NCBI GenBank assembly: GCA_029260795.1
Contig: JAJDCO010000098.1
Location: 62,001-126,000 of the forward strand
Length of the DNA: 64,000 nucleotides
Reading direction: 5' to 3'
Origin: Planctomycetota bacterium
Lineage (GTDB): Bacteria > Planctomycetota > OFTM77
Shown: in pieces, positions 19,407 through 27,677 of the stretch
How the letters are laid out: every line of letters starts with the position of its first letter
Numbering within the stretch: the first letter of the stretch is position 1
Translations under genes and position numbers: made by a program
Notes under the pieces: generated by a model
What the model was told of the DNA's origin: nothing
Database searches by the model: none
What the model saw: only the letters and a program-made list of their open reading frames with translations

Positions 19407-20332
19407 GAATGCTTCGAGTCATGACGTGCTCGCTGCTGGCCGTGATCGCGAGCGGGATTCTCATCTCGCGGGCACAAGGACAAGAGTTCCGCGATGTAAC
19501 GATCAGAGGTCAAGGCGGTGGTGGCGACGAGGAGGAGGATCGACTGGCCGGCGTTCTGACGGCGGCGCTCATGGAGATGGAACGCGTCTGCGAGCTGAAT
19601 CCCGAGCAGCTGACGAAGCTGCGCGTCGCAGTCAAGGGTGCCGTCGAGAGCCACCAGCGAGGGCCCGCCGAGGCGAAGGTCGCCGACGGCGACCGACTCG
19701 ACCACATCGGGGTCGGGTTCGGCGCTGGCGTCGACCCGCCCAAGGCGCGCCCGAATGCGGGGCGCCGACAAGTGGTCACCATCAACGGTAGCCATCAGCC
19801 CAATCTCTCGAGCATCACCGACAACGTGGTGTGGGTGAAGGCGGTGCGGAGCGTGCTGACGAAGGGGCAATTGAAGCCTTACCAGGCCGCGCTCGCCGAG
19901 CGCGCGAAGTTCCGGCAAACCGCTCTCGCGCTCCGACTGGTCGCGGCCATCGACCAGGCTCTCATGCTCTCGTCCGAGCAACGCGAGCAGCTTCGCGGGG
20001 TGCTGGAGCGTCGCTTGGCGATCCGGGACAATGCCAACATCGGCCTCGTGCTCCAGATGTTCGGCAGCGCGTCGATGGGGGTCGACAGCGAGCTCCCATC
20101 GGCCCTGATGCTCGTGCGATCGAACGAAGTCGAAGAGATCCTGGACGGGCTTCAGATGAAGCTTTGGAAGAGCCTGCGAACCGAGAGCCTGTCCCGGCGC
20201 TTTGGAGGATTCGGGCTGGAGCAGGAGGAGGACTTCGAGATCGAGGTGACCCACGAGGGCCTGACCGTCTACGCCGTCTCCGCTGTGAAAGACGAAGAGG
20301 CCGATGCCGCACCCGACGACGGCGATCGTTGA
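19403..20332 (+). CDS. Secreted protein of unknown function in the MoxR operon
   Basis: The 309-residue protein begins with a signal peptide (about residues 1-26, ending near SRAQGQ). It is then mostly helical and charged, with a loop QVVTINGSHQPNLSS and a C-terminal acidic tail. It resembles the unannotated exported proteins that follow the BatA/vWA genes in planctomycetes, and I cannot name a domain. The start overlaps the stop of the previous gene (ATGA), so it is translated from the same message. Confidence 0.78.
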   Translation: MRMLRVMTCSLLAVIASGILISRAQGQEFRDVTIRGQGGGGDEEEDRLAGVLTAALMEMERVCELNPEQLTKLRVAVKGAVESHQRGPAEAKVADGDRLDHIGVGFGAGVDPPKARPNAGRRQVVTINGSHQPNLSSITDNVVWVKAVRSVLTKGQLKPYQAALAERAKFRQTALALRLVAAIDQALMLSSEQREQLRGVLERRLAIRDNANIGLVLQMFGSASMGVDSELPSALMLVRSNEVEEILDGLQMKLWKSLRTESLSRRFGGFGLEQEEDFEIEVTHEGLTVYAVSAVKDEEADAAPDDGDR

Positions 20333-20341
20333 GGAAGCCGC

Positions 20342-21403
20342 ATGTCGACGAGAGCGCATCGAAGGAAGACCGGTTGGCTCCCTATTCGGATGGTCGCGGT
20401 CCTGCTGGCGATCGCTTGGCCGTCGGCCAATGCTCAGGACGAGCCGGTCGTGCGGTATGGAGCCGGTGTCCCCGCCGAGGTGACGCGCATCACCGATCGC
20501 GGTCTGGCCTACCTCGCCCAGTCGCAGATGAAGGACGGCAGCTGGGGTCAGGCTTGCGGGATCACGGGCATCGGCTTGATGGCGTTCTTGGCGCAGGGCG
20601 AGGATCCCGACTTCGGGCGATACACTCAGAACATTCGGAGCGCGACGCGCTTCCTGCTTCGGAAGCAGAACCGCAAGACCGGGTACATCGGGAGCTCGAT
20701 GTATGAGCACGGCTTTGCGATGCTCGCCTTGGCCGAGGCCTACGGAGCCGTCGACGACGAGTCGCTGTGGATCGGTGTTCAGGCGCCCGCTGACCCGCCG
20801 ACGATCGGCAGCGCGCTCGAGCTGGCCGTGCGGCGCGCGGTGACGTCGCAGGAGAGGAATGTCCACCAGGCTTGGCGTTACTCGCCGGATGGGCGCGGTG
20901 CCGACACCTCGGTGAGCGGCGCGGTGCTGATGGGACTCTTGGCAGCTCGCAATGCCGGGATCGAGGTCCCGGACGTCGCCATCGACGGCGCGCTCGACTA
21001 CTTCGCCAAGTGTACCTCGACCAAAGGCACGGTGGTCTACAGCCAGGGCATGGGCGGCTTCGGCGAGTCGATGAACCGCTCGTCGATCGCGACGCTGGTC
21101 TTCGCGGTCGGCAAGCGTCGGGACACCGATACCTACCGCTCGACGCTGGAGCACATCACGACGCGGCTCGAGCACCAGGAGTCGGGCTACCCATTCTACT
21201 TTCGCTACTACATGGCGCAGGCGCTCTTCCAGGGAGACCCCGAGGCGTGGGCGAAGTGGAACCGAGAGACGACGCTGCTCTTGGCCAGCCTGCAACGCGA
21301 TGATGGTAGCTTCAGCGGAGGTCATGGTGAGGCGTATGCGACCGGCATGTCGTTGCTGGCACTGGCACTGAACTACCGCTTCCTTCCGATCTACGAACGG
21401 TAA
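20342..21403 (+). CDS. Secreted squalene-cyclase / prenyltransferase-repeat protein
   Basis: The 353 residues start with a signal peptide (about 1-28, to SANAQ). An alpha/alpha-barrel repeat fold follows, with repeats such as ITDRGLAYLAQSQMKDGSWG and LLASLQRDDGSFSGGHGEAY. These QxxDGSW-type repeats are the structural signature of squalene/oxidosqualene cyclases and protein prenyltransferases. The aspartate-rich DxDD of true squalene-hopene cyclases was not found, and the protein is about half the usual length. It is more likely a non-catalytic or protein-binding barrel than a hopanoid enzyme. It lies 9 bases after the previous gene. Confidence 0.85.
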   Translation: MSTRAHRRKTGWLPIRMVAVLLAIAWPSANAQDEPVVRYGAGVPAEVTRITDRGLAYLAQSQMKDGSWGQACGITGIGLMAFLAQGEDPDFGRYTQNIRSATRFLLRKQNRKTGYIGSSMYEHGFAMLALAEAYGAVDDESLWIGVQAPADPPTIGSALELAVRRAVTSQERNVHQAWRYSPDGRGADTSVSGAVLMGLLAARNAGIEVPDVAIDGALDYFAKCTSTKGTVVYSQGMGGFGESMNRSSIATLVFAVGKRRDTDTYRSTLEHITTRLEHQESGYPFYFRYYMAQALFQGDPEAWAKWNRETTLLLASLQRDDGSFSGGHGEAYATGMSLLALALNYRFLPIYER

Positions 21404-21407
21404 TCGC

Positions 21408-24400
21408 ATGGTCCGCTTCGGCGCCCAACGCCTCTTTCTCTTGGGGACGATCCTGCTGCTCGTCATGAGCCCGGCGCGTGCCGATGACGAAGGAACGCTG
21501 CGTTGGCGCAACGGCGACGAGGTGCCCGGCGTGGTGGTGGGGGCGACGGAGCAGGAGCTCGACTGGGTCTTCGAGGGCACCACGCTCTCGCTGGACTGGA
21601 CCGCGCTCGCGGGCATCTCCTTCGAGCGGGAGCCGACGCCGTTCACTCCCAAGGACGGCCTCCGAGTCGCCCTCCGAGACGGCAACGTCCATTTCGGTGA
21701 GCTCGTCGCGATCGAGGAGGACGACATCGTTCTCGACAGCGAGGCGTTCGGCAGGATGCGACTGCGGCGGGCCGATCTCCTGCGCATCGACTCGCTGAGC
21801 CCGACCGCCCACCTCTACCTGGGGCCGAACGGCAGCGAGGGCTGGCAGGCATTGCCGAAGTCGAAGCAGAGCTTCACATGGAGGTCCGGGAACGAGCCCG
21901 GGCTGACGACCACGACCCGCGACGCCGAGCTCTTTCGTGATCTCAGCCTGCCCGGCGCCTTCGAACTCGAGCTCACTCTGAGGAGCTCCGGAGAGGTGCC
22001 TTCATTCCTCTTGTGCCTCGCGGACAAGTTGGACTGGATTGCCGGACATCAATGGAACCTCGGGCTCGAGACCTGGAAGGACGAGCTGGTGCTCTTGTCG
22101 GGCGAAACGTTCGAGCCCGTCCTGACGATATCGAAGGGGCGCGATGAGCTCCATCTGCGACTGTTCTGGAACCAGCACGCGGGCCGACTCGTGGTGACGA
22201 CTCCCGAAGGACAGGTCCTGGCCGAGACGAAGGCCTCGGCCGTTCAGAAGCCGCGGACCGGCTTCTTCCTCCGGAACAAAGGGCAATGCCTGACGCTCGA
22301 CGCTCTCGCGGTCAGCCCGTGGAATGGTCAGTTGCCGACCCCGGACGTGTCGACCGAGACGAGCCTGCAACTGGTCGACGGCGAGCTCCTCTTCGGCAAG
22401 GTCGCCGGGTTCGATCCCGAGTCGGGGCGGCTTGCGATCGAGACGGAGGCCGGGCAGCGAGCCGTCGAGCTGGGCCGGGTGCGCAGCCTCCGCTTCTCCG
22501 AGCGGCGCCCGAGCATCGGCGACGAGGGGGCGACGTTACGCATGACGGACGGCTTGTCCCATCATGGTCGGATCATCTCGATTCGGGACGGTGCCGTCAC
22601 ACTCGATTGCGCGAGCGCGAGGGAGGATGTTCGGATTCCTCTCGAACGCGTGACGGCGATCGAGATGCGCCACACACGTCCGGATCTTACGGCGCCCGAT
22701 CGCCTCACGCGCAACGGTCGGACGCTCCATGGTGAGCTGGTCGACGACGCCGATGGCGAGGCGGCTCTGGGTTGGCGCTCGGTCGGGAGCCGTTCGACCT
22801 GGCCGCTCCGGCTCGACCAAGACGCCCGCATCCGTCGGGCGAATGCGAATGCAACCGAGCTCGACTCCCAGCGCTTCGCGGACCTCGCCTACTTCCGGGG
22901 GGGAGACGTGCTGCCGTGTCGCCTGCTCGACTTGGACGCCTCGTCGATTCGACTCGAGTCCCCTTATGGTCCGCCGCTGGAGATCGAGCTGAGGCACCTG
23001 TCGGCGATCGAGCTGGCGACGCGGCGCGGGGCGCTTCATCGCGGTTTCGTCGGTTCAGATTGGAAAGGGCAAACCGGAGTCGAGGTCACCGATGACGTGG
23101 CCATCTTTCAAGAGCATGGAGTGCTGATACACAAGAGCGCGCTCGAAGGGAACGAGATGCGCTTCGATCTGCATTGGGACTCCGGAAGCCCCTTCATGCT
23201 GTACGTCATGCTCTCGCCCCGCACCGCGAGGCGGCAGGATCAGACGCTCGTTTGCATGCTGCAGGACGAGGCGCGCTGGCGACTGGGCACGAATGTCTTC
23301 AATTTCAATGGCGAGCCGGCAAAGTCGGGAGTGAAGCACGCAAAGATCCGCATTCGGCTCCGGGCGCAGCGAGTGGAGGTCTGGGTCGATGGCGAGCAGC
23401 AGCTCGACGAGGCCTTCGCTGCTGCCGAGTCGTGGGGCGGACCTCTTCAGCTCCAGGCTCAGAGCATCGCCTCTTGGTCGATGCGAAGAGGCGTAACGCA
23501 TCAGCTCGTGCCGTTGCGGATGACCCGGTTCGAAGTGCGGCGCTTCGAGGCGGCGTTTGGAAGCCGCCTTCACGCCGGCCTGCGAGAGCAGGTCTTGACC
23601 GTGCCGCGTCAGCTCGAGCAGCGTCCCCCGACGCATCTGCTGGCAGGCCGAAATGGGGACGTCGTGCGCGGGCGCCTCGAGAAGGTCACGCAAGACTCCG
23701 TTCGATTCGTGTCGGGCTTCGAGGTCTTCGACTTTCCGCGCGACCGGATCGAAGGCCTCCTCTGGCTCCGCCCCGCGGAGGACCTCTACGAGGCGCCGGC
23801 GCCGACGAGCGCATTGGCCCGTGTCCTCTTGGCGGATGGCTCGTGCATCCTCTTGGATCCGGCTAGCGTTCGCGAGCGACAGCTGCTGGGGCGGTCTCCC
23901 TTGCTCGGACCATTGAGCATTCCGCTCGACGAGATCGATGAGCTGTTCCTCGGTGACCTGGCCCTCGAATCCGATTCGGAGGCCTATGGGGATTGGTCCA
24001 CCCGGCCCGCCCCGCAGCCCGACATGGCGGCGTGCGCGGTTCCCGGGGCCGGTGGAGGCGACGTCCAGGTGGGGGCTGGTCCGCTGGTCGGCACGCTGCC
24101 GGGCCCCTTCGAGATGAAGCTCCTCGACGGCGAAGACTTCCGGTCGGATGCTCAGGCGGGCATGGTGATCGTCCTCGACTTCTGGGCCACCTGGTGTGGA
24201 CCCTGCGTGCGCGCGATGCCCGAGATCATCCGTGCCGTCGAGGGCTTCGAGAGCGACGCCGTGACCTTGATCGCCGTGAACCAAGGCGAGACGCCCGAGC
24301 TCATTCGGAGCTTTCTCGAGAGGCGGCAGTTCGACGTGGAGGTCGGCCTCGATCCCAGTGGAGATATCGGACGGCGCTTCCAGGTCCAATCGATCCCCCA

Positions 24401-24512
24401 CACCGTCGTCCTGTCACCGAAGGGCGAGATCGTTTGGTCGCACGTGGGCTACTCCCGCACGCTGCACGACGACCTGCAGGCCGTGATCCGAGGGTTGCTC
24501 GAAGAGCGCTAG
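21408..24512 (+). CDS. Large secreted protein with a C-terminal TlpA-type thioredoxin domain
   Basis: The protein has 1034 residues. The first 25 or so are a signal peptide (to SPARAD). The body, to about residue 880, is beta-rich and contains several copies of a motif of the type LRWRNGDEVPGVVVG and LLFGKVAGFDPESGRL, resembling small SH3-like barrels. The last 145 residues are a thioredoxin fold with WCGPC (Cys930, Cys933) and the cis-Pro loop SIPHTVV. TlpA-type domains reduce disulfides in the cell envelope. The fusion suggests a redox tail on a large envelope adhesion or scaffold protein. It is the last gene of the MoxR operon and is followed by repeat family A. Confidence 0.88.
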   Translation: MVRFGAQRLFLLGTILLLVMSPARADDEGTLRWRNGDEVPGVVVGATEQELDWVFEGTTLSLDWTALAGISFEREPTPFTPKDGLRVALRDGNVHFGELVAIEEDDIVLDSEAFGRMRLRRADLLRIDSLSPTAHLYLGPNGSEGWQALPKSKQSFTWRSGNEPGLTTTTRDAELFRDLSLPGAFELELTLRSSGEVPSFLLCLADKLDWIAGHQWNLGLETWKDELVLLSGETFEPVLTISKGRDELHLRLFWNQHAGRLVVTTPEGQVLAETKASAVQKPRTGFFLRNKGQCLTLDALAVSPWNGQLPTPDVSTETSLQLVDGELLFGKVAGFDPESGRLAIETEAGQRAVELGRVRSLRFSERRPSIGDEGATLRMTDGLSHHGRIISIRDGAVTLDCASAREDVRIPLERVTAIEMRHTRPDLTAPDRLTRNGRTLHGELVDDADGEAALGWRSVGSRSTWPLRLDQDARIRRANANATELDSQRFADLAYFRGGDVLPCRLLDLDASSIRLESPYGPPLEIELRHLSAIELATRRGALHRGFVGSDWKGQTGVEVTDDVAIFQEHGVLIHKSALEGNEMRFDLHWDSGSPFMLYVMLSPRTARRQDQTLVCMLQDEARWRLGTNVFNFNGEPAKSGVKHAKIRIRLRAQRVEVWVDGEQQLDEAFAAAESWGGPLQLQAQSIASWSMRRGVTHQLVPLRMTRFEVRRFEAAFGSRLHAGLREQVLTVPRQLEQRPPTHLLAGRNGDVVRGRLEKVTQDSVRFVSGFEVFDFPRDRIEGLLWLRPAEDLYEAPAPTSALARVLLADGSCILLDPASVRERQLLGRSPLLGPLSIPLDEIDELFLGDLALESDSEAYGDWSTRPAPQPDMAACAVPGAGGGDVQVGAGPLVGTLPGPFEMKLLDGEDFRSDAQAGMVIVLDFWATWCGPCVRAMPEIIRAVEGFESDAVTLIAVNQGETPELIRSFLERRQFDVEVGLDPSGDIGRRFQVQSIPHTVVLSPKGEIVWSHVGYSRTLHDDLQAVIRGLLEER

Positions 24513-24849
24513 CGAAGAAGGCTGAGGAACCGCGCCGCGTCCGGCCTCCTCCGCTTGGGCGCCGGTGCCGCTTGCTTCGCTTGCGGTGACGCGTGTCGCG
24601 ATGGCAGTGCCTTGGGCCGCTCGCTTCGCGCGCGGTTCCTTGGGCGCGACTCCGGTTCGGAGTACGACGCTCAGGTGACGCCCGGCACGACCTTCGCCGT
24701 TCGGGCGCCGGTGCCGCTTGCTCCGCTCGCGGTGACGCGTGTCGCGATGGCGTCGCCGTAGGCCGCTCGCTTCGCGCGCGGTTCTTTGGGCGCGACTCCG
24801 GCTTGCCTTCGGCTGCTCGCTTCGTGCGCGGCTCCTTTGCCTTCGACGC
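24513..24849. repeat. Repeat family A: two tandem copies, forward
   Basis: Copies begin at 24565 and 24711 (period 146) with GTGCCGCTTGC, and each contains the near-palindrome CCGCTCGCTTCGCGCGCGG. The whole stretch between two genes is filled by these repeats. No gene is seen. Confidence 0.85.
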
Positions 24850-25677
24850 CTAGGGCGAAGGCACCAAGCCGTCACCGGGCATGGCGAGGACGACCTTGGA
24901 GTAGGCGAGGAAGAAGCCGAGGCGAGCGGCGTTGCGCTCGGTGGCGATGCCGGGGCGCGAGTGGATGACTGCGAGACGACAACCCGATTGCCGGGCTCGC
25001 TCGATGCGATGGAGCATGATTGCAGTCTGAATGCCGCGGCGACGATACGCCGACGCGACGGCCGCGCCGATCAGGCTGCAGATGTCGCCATCGATCTCGA
25101 GCGTCCCTCCGGCGACCCACTCCTCGCCGAGTCGTACCACATAGCCCTGACAGCGCGGGTGGGCGGCGATGCGCATCGCCGTCTCGATCGCATGTTCCTC
25201 GACCACCTGGCCCTCTTTCGCGAAGAGCTTCGAGGTGAGCTCGGCATAGTGGCGGAGCGCGCCTGGGTCTCGGGCGTCGATCGCCTCGATGACGAGATCG
25301 TCCGAAGGCGAATGGGGTGGAGGTCTCACGCCCTTCTCGAGATCGAGTGCCAGGACATTCTCGAACTCGCGCAGCACGAAGCCTCGCGCCGCCAGCCCTT
25401 CGACCAGTGTCGAATCCGCGAACGCGGCCACCTCGATGCGCGGCTCGACACCGCGCGACGTGTAGTACTCGACCAGGCGATCGAGCTCGGCCTCCGTGAT
25501 CGGACCGGTCAAGCCGAGCCCGCAGGCCTGATTGGCCCAAGATCCCGGCTCGACGAATCCCATCCATCCGCCATTGATCGCCTCAGCTTCGAGGGCGACC
25601 TCCGAGGTCCCACGAGCCTGTCGCTCCTCTTCACGGCGCGCAATGTCGACCGGTTCGAGCGATCTGAGGCGAGGCAT
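24850..25677 (-). CDS. GNAT-family acetyltransferase
   Basis: The start at 25677 is chosen because GGAG lies a few bases upstream and the N-terminus (MPRLRSLEPVD) begins a fold. The resulting 275 residues carry a GNAT domain in the C-terminal half, with the acetyl-CoA binding loop SAYRRRGIQTAIMLHRI after the core beta strand CSLIGAAV. The N-terminal half resembles a degenerate second GNAT domain. The substrate cannot be told. The gene is isolated between repeat blocks. Confidence 0.85.
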   Translation of the reverse strand: MPRLRSLEPVDIARREEERQARGTSEVALEAEAINGGWMGFVEPGSWANQACGLGLTGPITEAELDRLVEYYTSRGVEPRIEVAAFADSTLVEGLAARGFVLREFENVLALDLEKGVRPPPHSPSDDLVIEAIDARDPGALRHYAELTSKLFAKEGQVVEEHAIETAMRIAAHPRCQGYVVRLGEEWVAGGTLEIDGDICSLIGAAVASAYRRRGIQTAIMLHRIERARQSGCRLAVIHSRPGIATERNAARLGFFLAYSKVVLAMPGDGLVPSP

Positions 25678-25735
25678 GATTGAAGCTCCGGCGAAGTTGG
25701 GAAGCGAAAACGGCTCGCAAGGATACAAGACCCAA

Positions 25736-25968
25736 AAGAACCGCGCACGAAGCGAGCGGCCAAGGATGTTGATTCACGCGTCAGGCGCCCATCCGCGAGC
25801 GGAGTAAGCGGCACGCGTGCCGAATCAGCAAAGGTCGTCCGCCTCCCCCGGGCCATGGAATCGTGCGTTGGATCCAAGTCGCCGCCCCAGGAACCGCGCA
25901 CGAAGCGAGCGGGGCAAGGATGTCGATTCACGGGTCAGGCGCCCATCCGCGAGCGGAGTAAGCGGCAG
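25736..25968 (-). repeat. Repeat family A: two copies in reverse orientation, left of the RAYT gene
   Basis: Copies lie at 25736-25815 and 25889-25968 (period 153). Each begins AAGAACCGCGCACGAAGCGA or a close variant and ends in CGAGCGGAGTAAGCGGCA. They are the reverse complement of the units at 26569-26985. Little else is seen between the acetyltransferase and RAYT genes except the hairpin just upstream of the RAYT start. Confidence 0.85.
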
Positions 25969-25984
25969 AGCCGTTAAGAAAAAG

Positions 25985-26036
25985 TGTCCCTCCCTCCAAG
26001 TCCCGCGTCTGTTCTTGGGACTGCCTAGGAGGGACA
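25985..26036 (+). promoter_or_regulatory. Hairpin overlapping the ribosome binding site of the RAYT-like gene
   Basis: An outer 9-bp stem pairs TGTCCCTCC (25985-25993) with GGAGGGACA (26028-26036). An inner 6-bp stem pairs AGTCCC (25999-26004) with GGGACT (26017-26022). The right arm contains the AGGAGG used for the ATG at 26041. It may be a transposon-end hairpin, a translation control element, or both. Confidence 0.7.
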
Positions 26037-26040
26037 TGAG

Positions 26041-26568
26041 ATGCAGGCTATCGCCTTTCACGTGACGGTTCTGTGCTACGGTCAACGCCTGCCGGGTGAC
26101 GAGCGCGGAACCGTCGACCGACACCACAATGAGTACGGCACGCCATACGTTCCAGGGAATCCTGTCCGCCACGCGCAAATGCAGCAGCGCCTCTCGGAGC
26201 CGCCCTACTGGCTCGACATCGATCGAGCCAAAGTCGTCGTCGAGTCCATCAAGGAGACCTGCCTCCGCTTTCAGTGGAAGCTCTGGATGGCGCATGCACG
26301 GACCACACATTTTCATACCGCGCTCACAGCGAACGCTCCTCCGAGGCGCGTTCGAGAGCAGCTCAAGGCTCGAGCCACGCGAGGCCTTCGACGGGCTGGT
26401 TTCGACCTCGAGCGACGCCGACGGTGGGTCGAGGGCGGAAGTGTCCGCCACGTTTTTGACGAGACACACCTGATGAACGTCATGGTGTACGGCGCCCGCA
26501 AACAGGGCGAGCCGATGGCGGTGTTTGTCGCCGGGGAGGGTACATGGGTGAGTGATGCGGAGCTGTAG
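26041..26568 (+). CDS. RAYT-like (REP-associated) Y1 transposase, IS200 type
   Basis: The 175 residues match the short planctomycete Y1-transposase-like proteins. Sequence features are YGQRLPGDERGTVDRHHNEYG near the N-terminus, the metal-binding H-x-H in ARTTHFHTAL (about residue 100), and the likely nucleophile Tyr in MVYGARKQGEPM near residue 155. HUH Y1 enzymes cut single-stranded DNA at hairpins. RAYT members move or maintain short repeats instead of full insertion sequences. Here the gene is flanked on both sides by repeat family A in opposite orientations, and the right-hand repeat starts on the base after the stop codon. Upstream AGGAGG lies in a hairpin arm. Key residues look intact, so activity is possible. 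Confidence 0.82.
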   Translation: MQAIAFHVTVLCYGQRLPGDERGTVDRHHNEYGTPYVPGNPVRHAQMQQRLSEPPYWLDIDRAKVVVESIKETCLRFQWKLWMAHARTTHFHTALTANAPPRRVREQLKARATRGLRRAGFDLERRRRWVEGGSVRHVFDETHLMNVMVYGARKQGEPMAVFVAGEGTWVSDAEL

Positions 26569-26985
26569 GTGCCGCTTACTGCGCTCGCGGGTGCCGGTCC
26601 TTGGCAGGAACCGTCCGCCGTTGACCCGCTCGCTGCGTGCGCGGTTCTTTGGGGGCCACTCGATCGTGGGCGGGTCTTTTCAGCGGGCGCGACGGACGAC
26701 CTCCTCCGCTCGTGGGCTCGTGCCGCTTACTGCGCTCGCGGGTGCCGGTCCTTGGCAAGTACCGTCCGCCGTTGTCCCGCTCGCTGCGTGCGCGGTTCTT
26801 TGCGGCCCACTCGATCGTGGGCGGGTCTCTTCAGCGGGCGCGACGGACGACCTTCTCCGCTCGTGGGCTCGTGCCGCTGACTGCGCTCGCGGGTGCCGGT
26901 CCTTGGCAGGTACCGCCCGCCGTTGCCCCGCTCGCTGCGTGCGCGGTTCTTTGGGGTTCTTGCGCGGTTCTCTGTCAGCTACCGC
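26569..26985 (+). repeat. Repeat family A: three tandem copies, right of the RAYT gene
   Basis: Copies start at 26569, 26720 and 26871 (period 151), each with GTGCCGCTTACTGCGCTCGC or a near match. Each also has the block CCGCTCGCTGCGTGCGCGG. The third copy is cut short before the response regulator gene. The open frames here (repeats of PLTALAGAGPW) have no ribosome binding site or fold and are not taken as genes. Confidence 0.9.
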
Positions 26986-27677
26986 TCGAAGCGATAGCCG
27001 ACGCCGTGGATGGTGAGGATGTGGCGCGGCTGGTCGGGCTCGGGCTCGAGCTTCTTGCGCAGCTTGAGGACGTGCGTGTCGACCGTGCGGGTGGACGGGT
27101 ACGCCTCGAGCCCCCACACCTGGCGGAGGATGCGCGCGCGCTCGAGGACTTCGCCTTCGTGCTCCAGGAAGAACTGCAGGAGCTCGAGCTCGCGGCGAGA
27201 GAGGCCGTGGCGCTTTCCGCCGCGGAGGAGGGTGTACGACTCGAAGTCGACCTCGGCATCGCCGATGCGTTGGCGAGCGGATGGATCCACGCCGGGCGTA
27301 CGACCTTGGCTGCGACGAAGCACGGCGCGGATTCGCAGCAGCAGCTCGTCGGTCGAGAACGGCTTCACGACGTAGTCGTCGGCTCCATACTCGAAGCCCT
27401 GGATGCGATCGAGCTCCTCGCCGCGCGCCGACAAGATGATCACGGCCGACGACAGCCGGTCCTCCCGCAACGCCTTCAGCACCGAGAAGCCGTCCCGCTT
27501 CGGCAACATGAGATCGAGCAGGATCACGTCCGGGCCGTCCTCGAGCGCTCGCCGGAGCCCGCTCTCGCCGTCGGCGGCCGAAGACACCGAGAAGCCCTCG
27601 GCCTTCAAGGCGTCCTCGAGAGCCATGCGGAGCGGTGGCTCGTCCTCGATGATCAGCACGCGAGTCGGCGAGCTCAT
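26979..27677 (-). CDS. OmpR/PhoB-type response regulator
   Basis: The 232 residues hold a receiver domain (about 1-120) with the acidic pocket E11-D12, phosphoacceptor D55 (LLDLMLP), conserved Lys in VKPFSTDELL, and a C-terminal winged-helix DNA-binding domain (about 135-232, ending RHILTIHGVGYRFER). It overlaps the histidine kinase gene by four bases, so the two form a co-transcribed pair. Targets are unknown. Confidence 0.96.
   Translation of the reverse strand: MSSPTRVLIIEDEPPLRMALEDALKAEGFSVSSAADGESGLRRALEDGPDVILLDLMLPKRDGFSVLKALREDRLSSAVIILSARGEELDRIQGFEYGADDYVVKPFSTDELLLRIRAVLRRSQGRTPGVDPSARQRIGDAEVDFESYTLLRGGKRHGLSRRELELLQFFLEHEGEVLERARILRQVWGLEAYPSTRTVDTHVLKLRKKLEPEPDQPRHILTIHGVGYRFER

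Noticed and set aside
26569-26985. CRISPR array
   Set aside because: Units are about 150 bases and contiguous, not 25-40 base repeats with unique spacers, and no cas gene is near.
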